DNA of 45,437 nucleotides, taken from NCBI GenBank assembly GCA_919902505.1, contig CAKKRE010000062.1, positions 1-45,437 on the forward strand, in the 5' to 3' direction. Each line of letters starts with the position of its first letter. Position 1 is the stretch's first letter. The translations under genes were made by a program, and so were the position numbers. Shown piece by piece: positions 15,274 through 23,871 of the stretch. Source of the DNA: Nitrospiraceae bacterium (GTDB lineage: Bacteria; Nitrospirota; Nitrospiria; Nitrospirales; Nitrospiraceae). Below the pieces are notes generated by a model. That model had not been told where the DNA came from and did no database searches. It saw only the letters and a program-made list of their open reading frames with translations.

Positions 15274-15837
15274 GTGCGCAAATCTCACGAAATGACGATC
15301 GATCGAGCGCTACTGCTGTATGCCTTGTCGCTGGCCGAGCCCTATGGCTTGTTGAGTGACGTCAAGCTGCAGCAGCTCTGTTTCTTGTGCGAACTGCAGA
15401 TGTTCGGAAAGGGCATGAAGGGGTTTCATTTCGAGTTCGTCCGGTTTGCCTATGGCGCCTTCAGCCGCGATCTGGACAATGACTTGACGTCCCTTCGGCG
15501 CAAGGAACGGGTCGAGAACTTCAGCCCGTCCGACCAGGTTCGCGACGAGGTCCTTCCTCTGCTGATGAAAGGCATCGACGGAAACGAAACCAATGAGAAA
15601 ATTCGTGACCTCATGCAGGCAGTGATCACCACCTATGGGCCGCAGGATGTCACGGCCATGACGCAGTCCGTCGAATCAGTCGAACTCAGCACCCCGCAGC
15701 AACCCGATTTCAAGATTCCCATCCGCGATATCGTGTTCCACACTACGCTGCTGGTTCCTGCCCGCATCGAAGCGTCGGCGGAGTTTCTCCTGCCTCCAAG
15801 CCAGTTGGCGAAGCTCAATACGGCCATGGGATACTGA
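15274..15837 (+). CDS. Panacea/DUF4065-like protein (possible antitoxin-type domain)
   Basis: The 187-residue protein has LLSDVKLQQLCFLCELQMFG followed by FHFEFVRFAYGAFSRDLDND. This resembles the Panacea (DUF4065, SocA-like) pattern of a KLQ helix, then a Y-G-x-F/V segment ending in an L-x-x-D helix. In other genomes this domain neutralises varied toxins or acts in proteolytic adaptor roles. No toxin-like gene lies next to it here; fur is on one side and a repeat on the other. The start is a GTG with AAAGGAGA eight bases upstream. The family call rests on motif resemblance alone. Confidence 0.45.
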   Translation: MRKSHEMTIDRALLLYALSLAEPYGLLSDVKLQQLCFLCELQMFGKGMKGFHFEFVRFAYGAFSRDLDNDLTSLRRKERVENFSPSDQVRDEVLPLLMKGIDGNETNEKIRDLMQAVITTYGPQDVTAMTQSVESVELSTPQQPDFKIPIRDIVFHTTLLVPARIEASAEFLLPPSQLAKLNTAMGY

Positions 15838-15928
15838 ACCGGAGGCTCCCGGTCCGGCAGGTCGTCAGCGCTGACGTGTTGTGGCAGCGGTTGGGTGGCG
15901 GGCGACCGGTGAAAACGGGTCGATCTTG

Positions 15929-16101
15929 CCCGGACTATTCATGAATACCTGCTCCGTCGTCCGATCCTCTCGCCCGGCGAGGCTGTTCTCGTTCGGCCTC
16001 CTCGACGGACTGCGAGTACGCCTGCGTCGGCCTCACATGCGAGCAGCCTCGGCGGGCTTCCGTCTCGAACGCCTCGCGGCGGCATTCATGAATAATCCGG
16101 G
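15929..16101. repeat. 173-bp palindrome-ended repeat, copy 1
   Basis: The element is bounded by CCCGGACTATTCATGAAT on the left and the inverted ATTCATGAATAATCCGGG on the right. A second copy of the same length lies at 39348-39520 in opposite orientation. The interior contains shorter inverted repeats (such as GAGGCCGAACGAGAACAG on one strand). It codes for nothing and looks like a MITE or REP-type element. It ends three bases from the stop codon of the gene at 16105. Confidence 0.75.
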
Positions 16102-16104
16102 CTC

Positions 16105-16491
16105 CTAGGGTCGTTTCGGAAGGGCGAGCGCCGACTGGATCGTATGGAGCATGGCACCGGTCTCAATCGGTTCCAGCAAACAATACTCGATGTGGAGTTC
16201 TCGGACGACGCGCTGAAATTTCTCGCCTTCGAGTGCGGGATCGTGCAGCGCCGCTGTGACGATCAGGCGAGCGGTCGGGAAGGTTTTGCGAAGTTCCATT
16301 AAGTCTTCCGGCCCTTGATCGTCCTCCGCGACGAGACGGCTGATCACCAGGTCGAGCTTGGTCGACACGAACTGAGCGCGGGCGGTCTGCAAGGTCGCAC
16401 TGTGTTGAACAAAATGTTCCATGCCCGGTAAGGCCAGCTTGATAAGCCGCTTCAGATTCGCGTCGGCATTGATGATCAGAATATGGGCCAT
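16105..16491 (-). CDS. Degenerate receiver-domain protein (pseudo-receiver)
   Basis: The 128-residue chain has the overall receiver pattern: HILIINADANLKRLIKLAL, KLDLVISRLVAEDD, RLIVTAA and a final helix. The phospho-acceptor position after the third strand is Ser instead of Asp (LVISRL), and the conserved Lys of the fifth strand is absent (CLLEPIE). It therefore cannot work by the normal aspartyl phosphate route, and more likely acts as a protein-interaction module. It lies 130 bases downstream of a NarL-type regulator on the same strand. A repeat touches its 3' end. Confidence 0.6.
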   Translation of the reverse strand: MAHILIINADANLKRLIKLALPGMEHFVQHSATLQTARAQFVSTKLDLVISRLVAEDDQGPEDLMELRKTFPTARLIVTAALHDPALEGEKFQRVVRELHIEYCLLEPIETGAMLHTIQSALALPKRP

Positions 16492-16621
16492 AGTCCTCCG
16501 ATGAGAGGGTGCAGGGTGTACTGACCGGCGGCTGTGGGAGTCTGTGCAGACCGATCACAGGTGCCCGTCCGCTTGCAGAGAATTGCTGTGCCGGGTCGGT
16601 CAACTCGATCATCTTTCAGTG

Positions 16622-17326
16622 TCAGACCAACTGCTGGTCCAGGGCGTAGCGAATCAATTCTGCCGTGGTTCTCAGTCCTAATTTGATGAGGAGCCGCGAA
16701 CGGTAGGTGCTCACCGTCTTGATGCTCAAATTGAGATGTTCCGCGATTTCCGTCAGGCGTCGTCCCTGTGCGATCCACTGCAGCACTTCAATTTCGCGAT
16801 CCGAGAGTGTTGCCGGGAGGGTGTCGGTGGAGGAGAGGTTCCGGTGCGGTCCCTCGTCCTGGTTGTGTTCGGTTTCGGAAGGCGGCAAGTAGTGTCCACC
16901 CTGAAGAATGCGTGAGACCGCCCTCCGAAGTTCCTGCGGCCCCCGCTCTTTTGTCAGGTACCCGAGTGCACCGGCTCGAATGGCACGAGCCGAGTAATGT
17001 TCTTCGGCATAAATGCTGACAACCAGGACAGGCAGGGCCGGCCGCAACGATTTGAGAATGCGCAGGACTTCGAGTCCCGGCATGTCCGGCAGATTCAAGT
17101 CCAGGATGACGAGATCCCAGGTGCCTGTGCGAATGTGATCGATGGCATGGCGGGCAGAGGCTGTTTCGACAATGTCGGGCGTCAATCCGTCCTCAGCGAG
17201 GAAGTCCCGGAGGAACTCTCTCAGACCGCGACGGAGTAAGGCGTGGTCATCCGCGAGCAGAATTCGGACTTCGGCTTTCGCCGGGGGCGAGTCTTGGCAT
17301 GCATCCACGGCCAGCGTTCCGCTCAT
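16622..17326 (-). CDS. NarL/FixJ-family response regulator
   Basis: An N-terminal receiver (VRILLADDHALLRRGLREFL) has the acceptor Asp in LVILDLNLPDMPG and the conserved Lys in YLTKERGP. A C-terminal LuxR-type HTH follows: LSDREIEVLQWIAQGRRLTE then LNLSIKTVSTYRSRLLIKLG. It is a complete two-domain transcription factor controlled by phosphorylation. No histidine kinase is adjacent; the nearest is the hybrid kinase at 23.9 kb. A start at 17326 is the first ATG, and the first 18 residues before the receiver are variable. Confidence 0.85.
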   Translation of the reverse strand: MSGTLAVDACQDSPPAKAEVRILLADDHALLRRGLREFLRDFLAEDGLTPDIVETASARHAIDHIRTGTWDLVILDLNLPDMPGLEVLRILKSLRPALPVLVVSIYAEEHYSARAIRAGALGYLTKERGPQELRRAVSRILQGGHYLPPSETEHNQDEGPHRNLSSTDTLPATLSDREIEVLQWIAQGRRLTEIAEHLNLSIKTVSTYRSRLLIKLGLRTTAELIRYALDQQLV

Positions 17327-17813
17327 GGAGCACCCTGGAATTCCACTCTGCCCGTTCCCGGCCGAGCACAGGGAATGGTCCGATCCGCCCTCGAGTCGGT
17401 GTCGTCGTGGGGGGCGGTCAATGTCTGGGTCGTACGCGGAGAGAACACTCGATAGGCTCCTGCATGTCGTCTAGTCGTGGCGGCCACTGATTGGGACATC
17501 GACGCTGAAGACCTTGTTCTGTCGGAACCCATTCGGGCCGACGGGAAGGTCCGAGGACTTGTCTTTCGATTCCTAATCCCACGTGCTCAGCCGATTCATC
17601 CACTGGAGCAGGGTAACAAACTAAGAGAAACTTCCTAATCCATGTGGGCGGGAGAAATACCACGAACACCGATTGCCTGAATAGAGCTAAAGGGCCCTGT
17701 TGTGGCCCTAGGGGTGTGCCTGACCTGTCGTAATCCTTGAGCGAAAGAAAGGGCGTCGGGGGAGAGGCAGGGGCTAGTGGACTATGGGAGATTAGTGAAA
17801 AGCGGCTCGCAGA
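17327..17813. other. 487-base gap without a recognised gene
   Basis: No frame here has a convincing composition or motif. A small inverted repeat (AGGGCC at 17691 and GGCCCT at 17704) could form a weak terminator for the minus-strand peptidase gene, but only a TTT follows. The promoter of the response-regulator gene should lie near 17330-17420; no clear -10/-35 pair was found by eye. Confidence 0.4.
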
Positions 17814-19337
17814 TCAGAGCCGGTAGAGCTCCGCGTATTTCGTTTCGAGATAACGGAGAAACGGCTCGGGGTTCACCCCGCTACCCGTCACCCGTCGGGC
17901 CAGATGGTCGGGTGTGAACATCCGTCCCCAGCGGTGGATTTTCTGCTCGAGCCATCGCCGCAGAGGCAAGAGGTGTCCTGCCCTCATCTCCTCCTCCAGC
18001 TGGGGAAGCTCGAGTGTGGCCTGCTCGAAGAATTGCACGGAATACAGGTTGCCCAAGGTGTAGGTCGGGAAATATCCGAAGGCGCCCATCGACCAATGCA
18101 CATCCTGCAGGACCCCCTCGGCATCCCGTTCCGGCACAATACCCAAATACGACTGCATTTTCTCGTTCCAGAGGCCGGGGAGATCATCCGGTTCTGCTCG
18201 TCCCTCAATAAGGGCCTGCTCGATTTCGACGCGTAACATGATGTGCAAGTTATAGGTCAATTCGTCGGCTTCGACTCGGATCAGCGAGGGGGTGGCCCGG
18301 TTGATGGCCGCATAGAACCGGTCGAGAGGCACGTCCGCCAACTGTTGCGGGAACGTGTGCTGCAACATCGGGTAGAAGCAGTGCCAGAACGCACGGGACC
18401 GGCCGACACAATTTTCCCACAGGCGGGACTGGCTTTCGTGAAAGCCGAGCGAGACGGATTCGCCAAGGGGTGAGCCATAATAGCGAGGGTCTAAGCCTTG
18501 GTCGTACAGGCCATGGCCACCTTCATGGATGCAACTAAACAGGCACGACGGCAGATCTTTCTCGAAGACCCGTGTCGTTACCCGGACATCGGTCGGATGA
18601 AAAGAGGTCGTGAAGGGATGGGCCGAGAGGTCGAGGCGCCCGCGCTCGAAGTCATAGCCCATGGCGGTCAGCACAAGCCGACCAAACTCCACCTGCTTGG
18701 ACTGGTCGAAGCTCTGGTGCAGGCAACGGTCGTCGATGGTGACGTGACTGGCCTGAACGCGCCGTAAGAGCGGGACGAGGCGTTCCCGTAATTGTGTGAA
18801 CAGCGGCGCGAGTTGGGCGATGGTGGCGCCCGGCTCATACGTATCCAGGAGCGCATCGTAGGGAGAGTTCCGATACCCCAGATACCGAGCCTCATCACGT
18901 TTGAGGCCCAGGATGATCTTCAGTGAAGGCAGAAATTTTGAGAACCGGCTTTCTTCCCGTGCCGTCACCCAGGCCTGCTGGGCCAAGGAACACTCGCGGC
19001 TGAGGCGGATCACAAAGTCGGAGGGAAGTTTCTTGGCCCGGCTGAAGTCGCGCCAGGTTTCTCGCAACAGCGACCGGGAAGGCTCATCCCAACTGTCGGC
19101 GGCCTGTCCGGTCGCGGGGTCGATCCATTCGGTGAGCAGCGTTTCGAGCTCAGCGGACACGAGTCTTTGATGGGCAAGGCCTTCGAGCGTCGCGATCTGC
19201 TCCGCGCGTGCCGCCCCGCCGCCGGCGGGCATATACGTCTCCTGGTCCCACGAGAGAACTGCGGCCGCACTCTGGATACGCCGGATTTCCAGCAACCGTG
19301 TCGTCAGCGGTTCCAATGTCGCCAGTGTCTTCACCAT
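17814..19337 (-). CDS. M32-family metallocarboxypeptidase
   Basis: The protein (507 residues, normal for the family) contains the zinc motif HEGGHGLYDQ (HExxH), then GESVSLGFHESQSRLWENCV with the downstream Glu ligand, then TYNLHIMLRVEIEQALIEG and YTLGNLYSVQFF. These are characteristic of Taq-type carboxypeptidases, which remove C-terminal residues from peptides in the cytoplasm. Start 19337 has AAGGAG five bases upstream; the longer frame to 19472 lacks one. It is transcribed divergently from the methyltransferase gene across an 83-base gap. Confidence 0.87.
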   Translation of the reverse strand: MVKTLATLEPLTTRLLEIRRIQSAAAVLSWDQETYMPAGGGAARAEQIATLEGLAHQRLVSAELETLLTEWIDPATGQAADSWDEPSRSLLRETWRDFSRAKKLPSDFVIRLSRECSLAQQAWVTAREESRFSKFLPSLKIILGLKRDEARYLGYRNSPYDALLDTYEPGATIAQLAPLFTQLRERLVPLLRRVQASHVTIDDRCLHQSFDQSKQVEFGRLVLTAMGYDFERGRLDLSAHPFTTSFHPTDVRVTTRVFEKDLPSCLFSCIHEGGHGLYDQGLDPRYYGSPLGESVSLGFHESQSRLWENCVGRSRAFWHCFYPMLQHTFPQQLADVPLDRFYAAINRATPSLIRVEADELTYNLHIMLRVEIEQALIEGRAEPDDLPGLWNEKMQSYLGIVPERDAEGVLQDVHWSMGAFGYFPTYTLGNLYSVQFFEQATLELPQLEEEMRAGHLLPLRRWLEQKIHRWGRMFTPDHLARRVTGSGVNPEPFLRYLETKYAELYRL

Positions 19338-19420
19338 CAGGCTCCTTCTCCGGGCACGTCCATGGTATGATCCCGCGGCCGGTGCGAATTGTCGCACAAC
19401 TCTCTGCCGGAGTGAAACCG

Positions 19421-20071
19421 ATGACCGATCTCGTGTTGCCGAAAATTGATGCCTACGCGGCTGCCTATTCATTGCCCGAAACTCCCATCCGCCGCGCGCT
19501 TCGCGAGGAGACGGAACGGACGATGGAGTTTGCGCGGATGTTGGTGGGGCCCCTCGAAGGGGCTTTTCTATACATGATGGCTCGCCTCGTTCAGGCCACG
19601 CGTGTGCTGGAGATCGGCATGTTCACCGGCTATAGCGCACTGTGTTTTGCGGAGGCGTTGCCGGAAGAGGGGCGGGTCACGACGTGCGAAATCGATGACG
19701 CGTCCGCGGCGGTGGCCCGGCGATTTTTTGCCCAATCCCCCCATGGTCGTAAGATCGAGATCCGGATGGGGGCGGCGTTGGAGACCATGGCGGGACTCAC
19801 GGGTCCGTTCGATCTCATTTTTATCGACGCCGACAAACTCAACTACGTGAATTACTATCGCCGCGCGATGGAGTTGTTGTCCCCGCGCGGGGTCATTCTC
19901 ATCGACAATGTGTTGTGGGCCGGCGACGTGTTGCTCGAACCGCCGCCTGACGACCGAACTGCTGCAATCCAGGAACTCAACCGGGTCGTCAGGACGGATC
20001 AGCGGGTGTCCGCTGTGTTGGCGACCATCCGGGACGGTATTTGGATCATCACCCCGACACCATCCGCCTAG
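19421..20071 (+). CDS. Class I SAM-dependent O-methyltransferase (CCoAOMT-like)
   Basis: The 216-residue protein has the SAM-binding motif VLEIGMFTGYSALCFAEALP, acidic motif TTCEIDDAS, and FDLIFIDADKLNYVNYYRRA with the metal-binding Asp residues of caffeoyl-CoA-type O-methyltransferases, followed by GVILIDNVLWAGDV. Such enzymes use Mg to methylate catechol-like hydroxyls. The substrate is unknown. ATG 19421 gives the usual family start; an in-frame ATG at 19364 is less likely. The stop TAG is the TAG of the left end of a repeat element. Confidence 0.85.
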   Translation: MTDLVLPKIDAYAAAYSLPETPIRRALREETERTMEFARMLVGPLEGAFLYMMARLVQATRVLEIGMFTGYSALCFAEALPEEGRVTTCEIDDASAAVARRFFAQSPHGRKIEIRMGAALETMAGLTGPFDLIFIDADKLNYVNYYRRAMELLSPRGVILIDNVLWAGDVLLEPPPDDRTAAIQELNRVVRTDQRVSAVLATIRDGIWIITPTPSA

Positions 20072-20275
20072 CAGGCTGCGGAAAACCCCGATTGTTGTGC
20101 ACTACATTACGATCCACTCATGCGCCGTGTCGGTATGACAATCACCTACAGGATGCGCAAAAAGGCCGTCCAGCAAGGCCACAGCAAGCGAAGAGGCGAA
20201 TCGTACTCGCGCCGTACGGTGAGCCTCTGAGCGCCGCGAGAACGCCGCTGGCGGGCTTTTTCCGCATCCGCCTAG
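20068..20275. repeat. 208-bp CTAG-ended repeat, copy A
   Basis: It begins CTAGCAGGCTGCGGAAAA and ends TTTTTCCGCATCCGCCTAG, giving imperfect terminal inverted repeats. The interior GGCCGTCCAGCAAGGCC and GAGCGCCGCGAGAACGCCG are shared with copies at 29407-29536 and 40745-40952. Its first TAG is the stop codon of the methyltransferase. It is non-coding and MITE/REP-like. Short frames inside it are meaningless. Confidence 0.8.
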
Positions 20276-20334
20276 AATCCGGTGCTCGCGGCCCGTGGCA
20301 ACCCACGTGTGTCGTCGATTGAGGAATTGCGTCC

Positions 20335-21246
20335 ATGCAGAAACCATCGGTATTCTCCGCCTATGCCGCGTTGACCACCTCGGCGCTGGTCTGGGGCGGG
20401 TCCATTGTGGGCCAGAAGCTGGCGCTTGGCGCGTTTTCGGCAGTGGAGACGTCCCTGTTGCGCGGCTTCGGCGCGCTGGTGATCCTGATTCCTCTCTGGT
20501 GGTGGAGCGAAGGCGGTCGTACGACATGGACCGCTCGCGATCTCAAACTGTTGTCGCTGCTGGGGCTCGGGGTGTTGGGCAATCATCTGCTGACGCTCTT
20601 CGGCCTGCGTTATATCGGCGCCGCGACCGCCGGCGTCATCATCGGAGCCAGTCCAGCGATTACGGCATTGCTGTCGTCTCTGCTCGTGCGAGACATTCCA
20701 TTCAACACGGTGGCGGCCGGTTGTGCGGTCTCATTCGCCGGGGTGGCCCTCGTGTCCGGTGTCGGCAGGGAGGCGCCGGGTGGAGACAATCCCTGGCTGG
20801 GCGGGACATTAGTCTTGTTGGGGTTGGTCAGTTGGGCACTGTATTCCATCGGTGGCCGCCAGGTGATGGAGCGGCTGTCTCCGCTGACCGTCAACTGGAC
20901 GACGCTGCTGCTGTCGCTCTTAGTGCAGATTCCTCTGCTCTGGACCGATCAGAAGTTGCTGCTCACCGGAGCGAGTGTGGTGCCGGCCTCCGGATGGATG
21001 GCATTGGTATATCTCATCGTGTTCGCCACGGCATTGGGGCAGCAGGCCTGGTTGTACGGCGTGCAAGGGGTCGGTCCTTCGCGGGCCGGCGTGTTCGTGA
21101 ATCTCATCCCGGTATCGGCGCTCCTCTTGTCCGCTCTCGTATTGGGTGAGGCGATCGGCACCCGCGAGATTGTAGGCATTGCGCTCATCCTTGCCGGCGT
21201 CTGGTTGGTCGGTTGGCAATCGGCCCGACTCAAGCAAACCGGCTGA
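20335..21246 (+). CDS. EamA/DMT-family transporter
   Basis: The 303-residue protein has about ten membrane helices in two EamA repeats: the first starting YAALTTSALVWGGSIVGQKL, the second at GTLVLLGLVSWALYSIGGRQ. The second repeat contains PVSALLLSALVLGEAIGTRE near its end, as is typical for drug/metabolite exporters of the family. The substrate cannot be read from sequence. GAGG lies nine bases before the ATG. It sits between a repeat element and the Gfo/Idh gene, with a terminator-like hairpin 235 bases after its stop. Confidence 0.85.
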   Translation: MQKPSVFSAYAALTTSALVWGGSIVGQKLALGAFSAVETSLLRGFGALVILIPLWWWSEGGRTTWTARDLKLLSLLGLGVLGNHLLTLFGLRYIGAATAGVIIGASPAITALLSSLLVRDIPFNTVAAGCAVSFAGVALVSGVGREAPGGDNPWLGGTLVLLGLVSWALYSIGGRQVMERLSPLTVNWTTLLLSLLVQIPLLWTDQKLLLTGASVVPASGWMALVYLIVFATALGQQAWLYGVQGVGPSRAGVFVNLIPVSALLLSALVLGEAIGTREIVGIALILAGVWLVGWQSARLKQTG

Positions 21247-21481
21247 TGCGCCATCCATTCTTCGCAGAGACGTTCTTCCCGCCGCACAGATAGGTACAGC
21301 ATGTGTTTGTGGTGTCGTCTGTTTATCTACGTACTTATCGCTCCCATACAGCAGCAGTCTCGACACGCCTCCGATAATCGGCTAGAGTGAACGAGTGAGC
21401 TAGATGCCTGCCATGGCTCTCATCCCGTGTGACCATACAATTCACTGTTGTCGGGGGCCTGTCGCGAAGGGGCCTGCTTCC

Positions 21482-21506
21482 GTCGCGTCAGACGCGACAT
21501 TTTTTA
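21482..21506 (+). terminator. Hairpin with T tract before the Gfo/Idh gene
   Basis: GTCGCG and CGCGAC form a perfect six-pair stem with a five-base loop, followed by ATTTTTTA. It lies only 13 bases before the next gene start. It could end transcription from the EamA gene or act as a leader structure. The rest of 21247-21518 shows no gene. Confidence 0.45.
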
Positions 21507-21518
21507 CAGGGTGGCCGA

Positions 21519-22622
21519 ATGACCAAATTGAGAGTGGGAGTCATCGGAGCCGGGGCGTTTGCCGAAAGCTGTCATGTGCCCGGCGTGCAGTCGCATCCGG
21601 AAGCAGAGGTTGTCGTTCTCTGCGGGCAGAACTCGGCACGGACCCGGGCGGCGGCGCAACGGTTGGGTGTGCCGGAAGTGTCGCTCGACTATGAGGAGGT
21701 CTGCGCACGGACGGACATTGATGCGGTCACGATTGCAACCCCGAATGTGGTCCACGCCCGTCAGGCCCAAGCCGCGTTCGCTGCCGGGAAGCACGTGTTC
21801 TGTGAAAAACCCCTCGGGATGAACACGGAGGAAGCGGCTGACATGCTTCGGGCCGCGGAGCAGAGCCACAAGATTCACCAGACTGCGTTCACGTATCGCT
21901 ATCTGTACGGTGTGCAGGAACTGAAGCGCCGACTCCTGATCGGGGAGATCGGTGCCCCCTACTATGTGGCGGTGCACTATGATTCTTGGGCAAGTCTGAG
22001 ACCTGGCTCTAAAATTGGCTTTCGCGAACATCTCGATTCCGCCGGCGCCGGGGTGTTGTACGACGTCGGGTCCCACCTCTTTGATCTCGTCGGATTTGTG
22101 CTCGGGCCGATCGAGGCCGTCTCAGGAAATACCATCCTGGTGCCGCGGGAGCGCATCGATGCGAGAACCGGCGCGCTCGCTCATGTGGAAACCGACGACA
22201 TCGCATCGGCGGCGTTTACCTGTAGAGGTGGGATTCAGGGGCAGTTGTTTGCGAGTCGCGCGACCCCGAATTCAGGCGATAAAGCGTACATCAAGGTGGT
22301 CGGGCGACAGGGAGCCCTGAAGGCTTCATTGAGCCGGGGATCGGTGGATGTCTTGACAATCTCGCGCCCGTCGCAGCCGGCCTGGGAAGTCGTGCCGTTG
22401 CCGGTCCAGGCCTCGGATGGCCAACCTCACTGCCTTTCCCGTATGATGCACAGTTTTGTCGATGCCTGTCTTCGCGGAAGTTTGAATGGGGAGATCGACG
22501 CGTCCTTTCATGACGGACTCGCCGTGCAGCGCGCCATGGATGCGGTGCGACAATCCTCAGCCGAACCCACTGCGATCTCCCTGGACGCCGATTTCGACCC
22601 TCGACGGAATGGCATAACCTGA
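21519..22622 (+). CDS. Gfo/Idh/MocA-family oxidoreductase
   Basis: The N-terminal Rossmann motif KLRVGVIGAGAFAESCHVPG is followed by DIDAVTIATPNVVHA and the catalytic-lysine motif HVFCEKPLGMN, all typical of this family of NAD(P)-dependent sugar-type dehydrogenases. The C-terminal half has the usual beta-sheet domain with a GVLYDVGSHLFDLV segment. Length 367 is normal. The start at 21519 matches the family; the ribosome site is weak (ACAGGG), and an in-frame ATG at 21429 would add 30 unlikely residues. The substrate is unknown. Confidence 0.87.
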   Translation: MTKLRVGVIGAGAFAESCHVPGVQSHPEAEVVVLCGQNSARTRAAAQRLGVPEVSLDYEEVCARTDIDAVTIATPNVVHARQAQAAFAAGKHVFCEKPLGMNTEEAADMLRAAEQSHKIHQTAFTYRYLYGVQELKRRLLIGEIGAPYYVAVHYDSWASLRPGSKIGFREHLDSAGAGVLYDVGSHLFDLVGFVLGPIEAVSGNTILVPRERIDARTGALAHVETDDIASAAFTCRGGIQGQLFASRATPNSGDKAYIKVVGRQGALKASLSRGSVDVLTISRPSQPAWEVVPLPVQASDGQPHCLSRMMHSFVDACLRGSLNGEIDASFHDGLAVQRAMDAVRQSSAEPTAISLDADFDPRRNGIT

Positions 22623-22799
22623 CTGTTCATTCACTTGGTGCGGGCCTTCGCGCAGCCTGGATCTGATATGGTGCGGCCTGTCAGTGCGCATGCATCAGTC
22701 GCCCGGTGGTTCTGGGAGGGACGGAGCAAGGCCCCGATGGAGCTGCACGGTGTGATCGGGGCGGGTGATGCTGACAACTACCGAGCAGGCGAGGCTGGA

Positions 22800-23645
22800 A
22801 TGACGATATCGCAGGACGGTGCGTTCGATAGAGGAAGCGTTGCGGTGGTGGTGCCTGCATACAACAGAGCACACTTTACCCAGGACGAAGAAGTCTCGTT
22901 TCGCCATCTGGAGCATTTTCTCGGCCGGTACGATAAATTTCTGGTGGTGCCGCGGAGTCTGGAGATTGAGCGGCCGGGCTACCAGATTCAACGGTTCGAC
23001 GACTCCTATTTCGGGAGTGCGATTGCCAATGGGAAACTGATGCTGTCGCCTACCTTTTACGAGTCGTTCCGAAAGTATCGCTATATCCTCATTTATCAGC
23101 TCGATGCCCTGGTGTTTTCGGATCAGTTGTTGGAATGGTGCGCCACGGAGGTCGATTATATCGGCGCACCGTGGGTGCACTGTGCCGACAGCCCCTGGGT
23201 GGGGACGCCGCGTGTCGGAAACGGCGGGTTGTCTCTCCGAAAAGTCTCAAGCTTCCTGCAGGTGCTGTCGTCGGAGCAGTATTGGATCCACCCTGATGTG
23301 TATTGGCAGCGAGTCGTCTCCCGGACGCCCTGGTACCTGCGGGGTGTGTATCTCCCAAGGAAGTGGTTCAAATATATCAAACGATTCAATGGCGTGAAGC
23401 GACAAGTCGCGCAATGGCATCTACGTCCCGATGGAACCAAAAATGAAGATCATTTCTGGTCCGACGAGGCGGTGCGATATGACGATCAGTTTAAGGTCGC
23501 CTCGTTCGACGCGGGACTTCGGTTCGCCTTCGAGGTTGTTCCCAGGCATTGCTTTGAACTCAACAATCGCCGACTACCGTTCGGTTGCCATGCCTGGCCG
23601 CGGTATGATCGCGCCTTCTGGGAGCCCTATCTCCTCAAGTCGTAG
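22800..23645 (+). CDS. DUF5672-like protein, probable glycosyltransferase-type
   Basis: The chain reads VAVVVPAYNRAHFTQDEEVS at the N-terminus, then YILIYQLDALVFSDQLLEWC, DYIGAPWV and GNGGLSLRKVSSF. These match the DUF5672 pattern, in which a D-x-D-like acidic site and a GNGG-S-x-R stretch recall nucleotide-sugar transferases. The later NEDHFWSDEAVRY resembles the usual E-D region. ATG 22800 is preferred because GAGG lies close upstream; the frame opens earlier at 22635. The function is inferred from fold similarity only, and the acceptor is unknown. It follows the Gfo/Idh gene on the same strand, so the pair might modify a surface glycan. Confidence 0.65.
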   Translation: MTISQDGAFDRGSVAVVVPAYNRAHFTQDEEVSFRHLEHFLGRYDKFLVVPRSLEIERPGYQIQRFDDSYFGSAIANGKLMLSPTFYESFRKYRYILIYQLDALVFSDQLLEWCATEVDYIGAPWVHCADSPWVGTPRVGNGGLSLRKVSSFLQVLSSEQYWIHPDVYWQRVVSRTPWYLRGVYLPRKWFKYIKRFNGVKRQVAQWHLRPDGTKNEDHFWSDEAVRYDDQFKVASFDAGLRFAFEVVPRHCFELNNRRLPFGCHAWPRYDRAFWEPYLLKS

Positions 23646-23871
23646 TTCTGTCCCGCTGCATCGGTCTGTCGGGCAAGCTCGCTCCGTGATTCGGGGCCAC
23701 ATTCAGGAGTCGCCCGACTCATAGCCCTCTTCTCTTCTCCTTGTCTCGCATGATGCGATTGCGTGCCTGTCTGCCGTGAACGTGACGGTCTCTCTTTCAA
23801 CCTCTTCTTATCACTGCTCTATGGAGTAGGGCCGTACTAGGGCCGATTGCCGGGGTTTACCTCAGTGAGTC

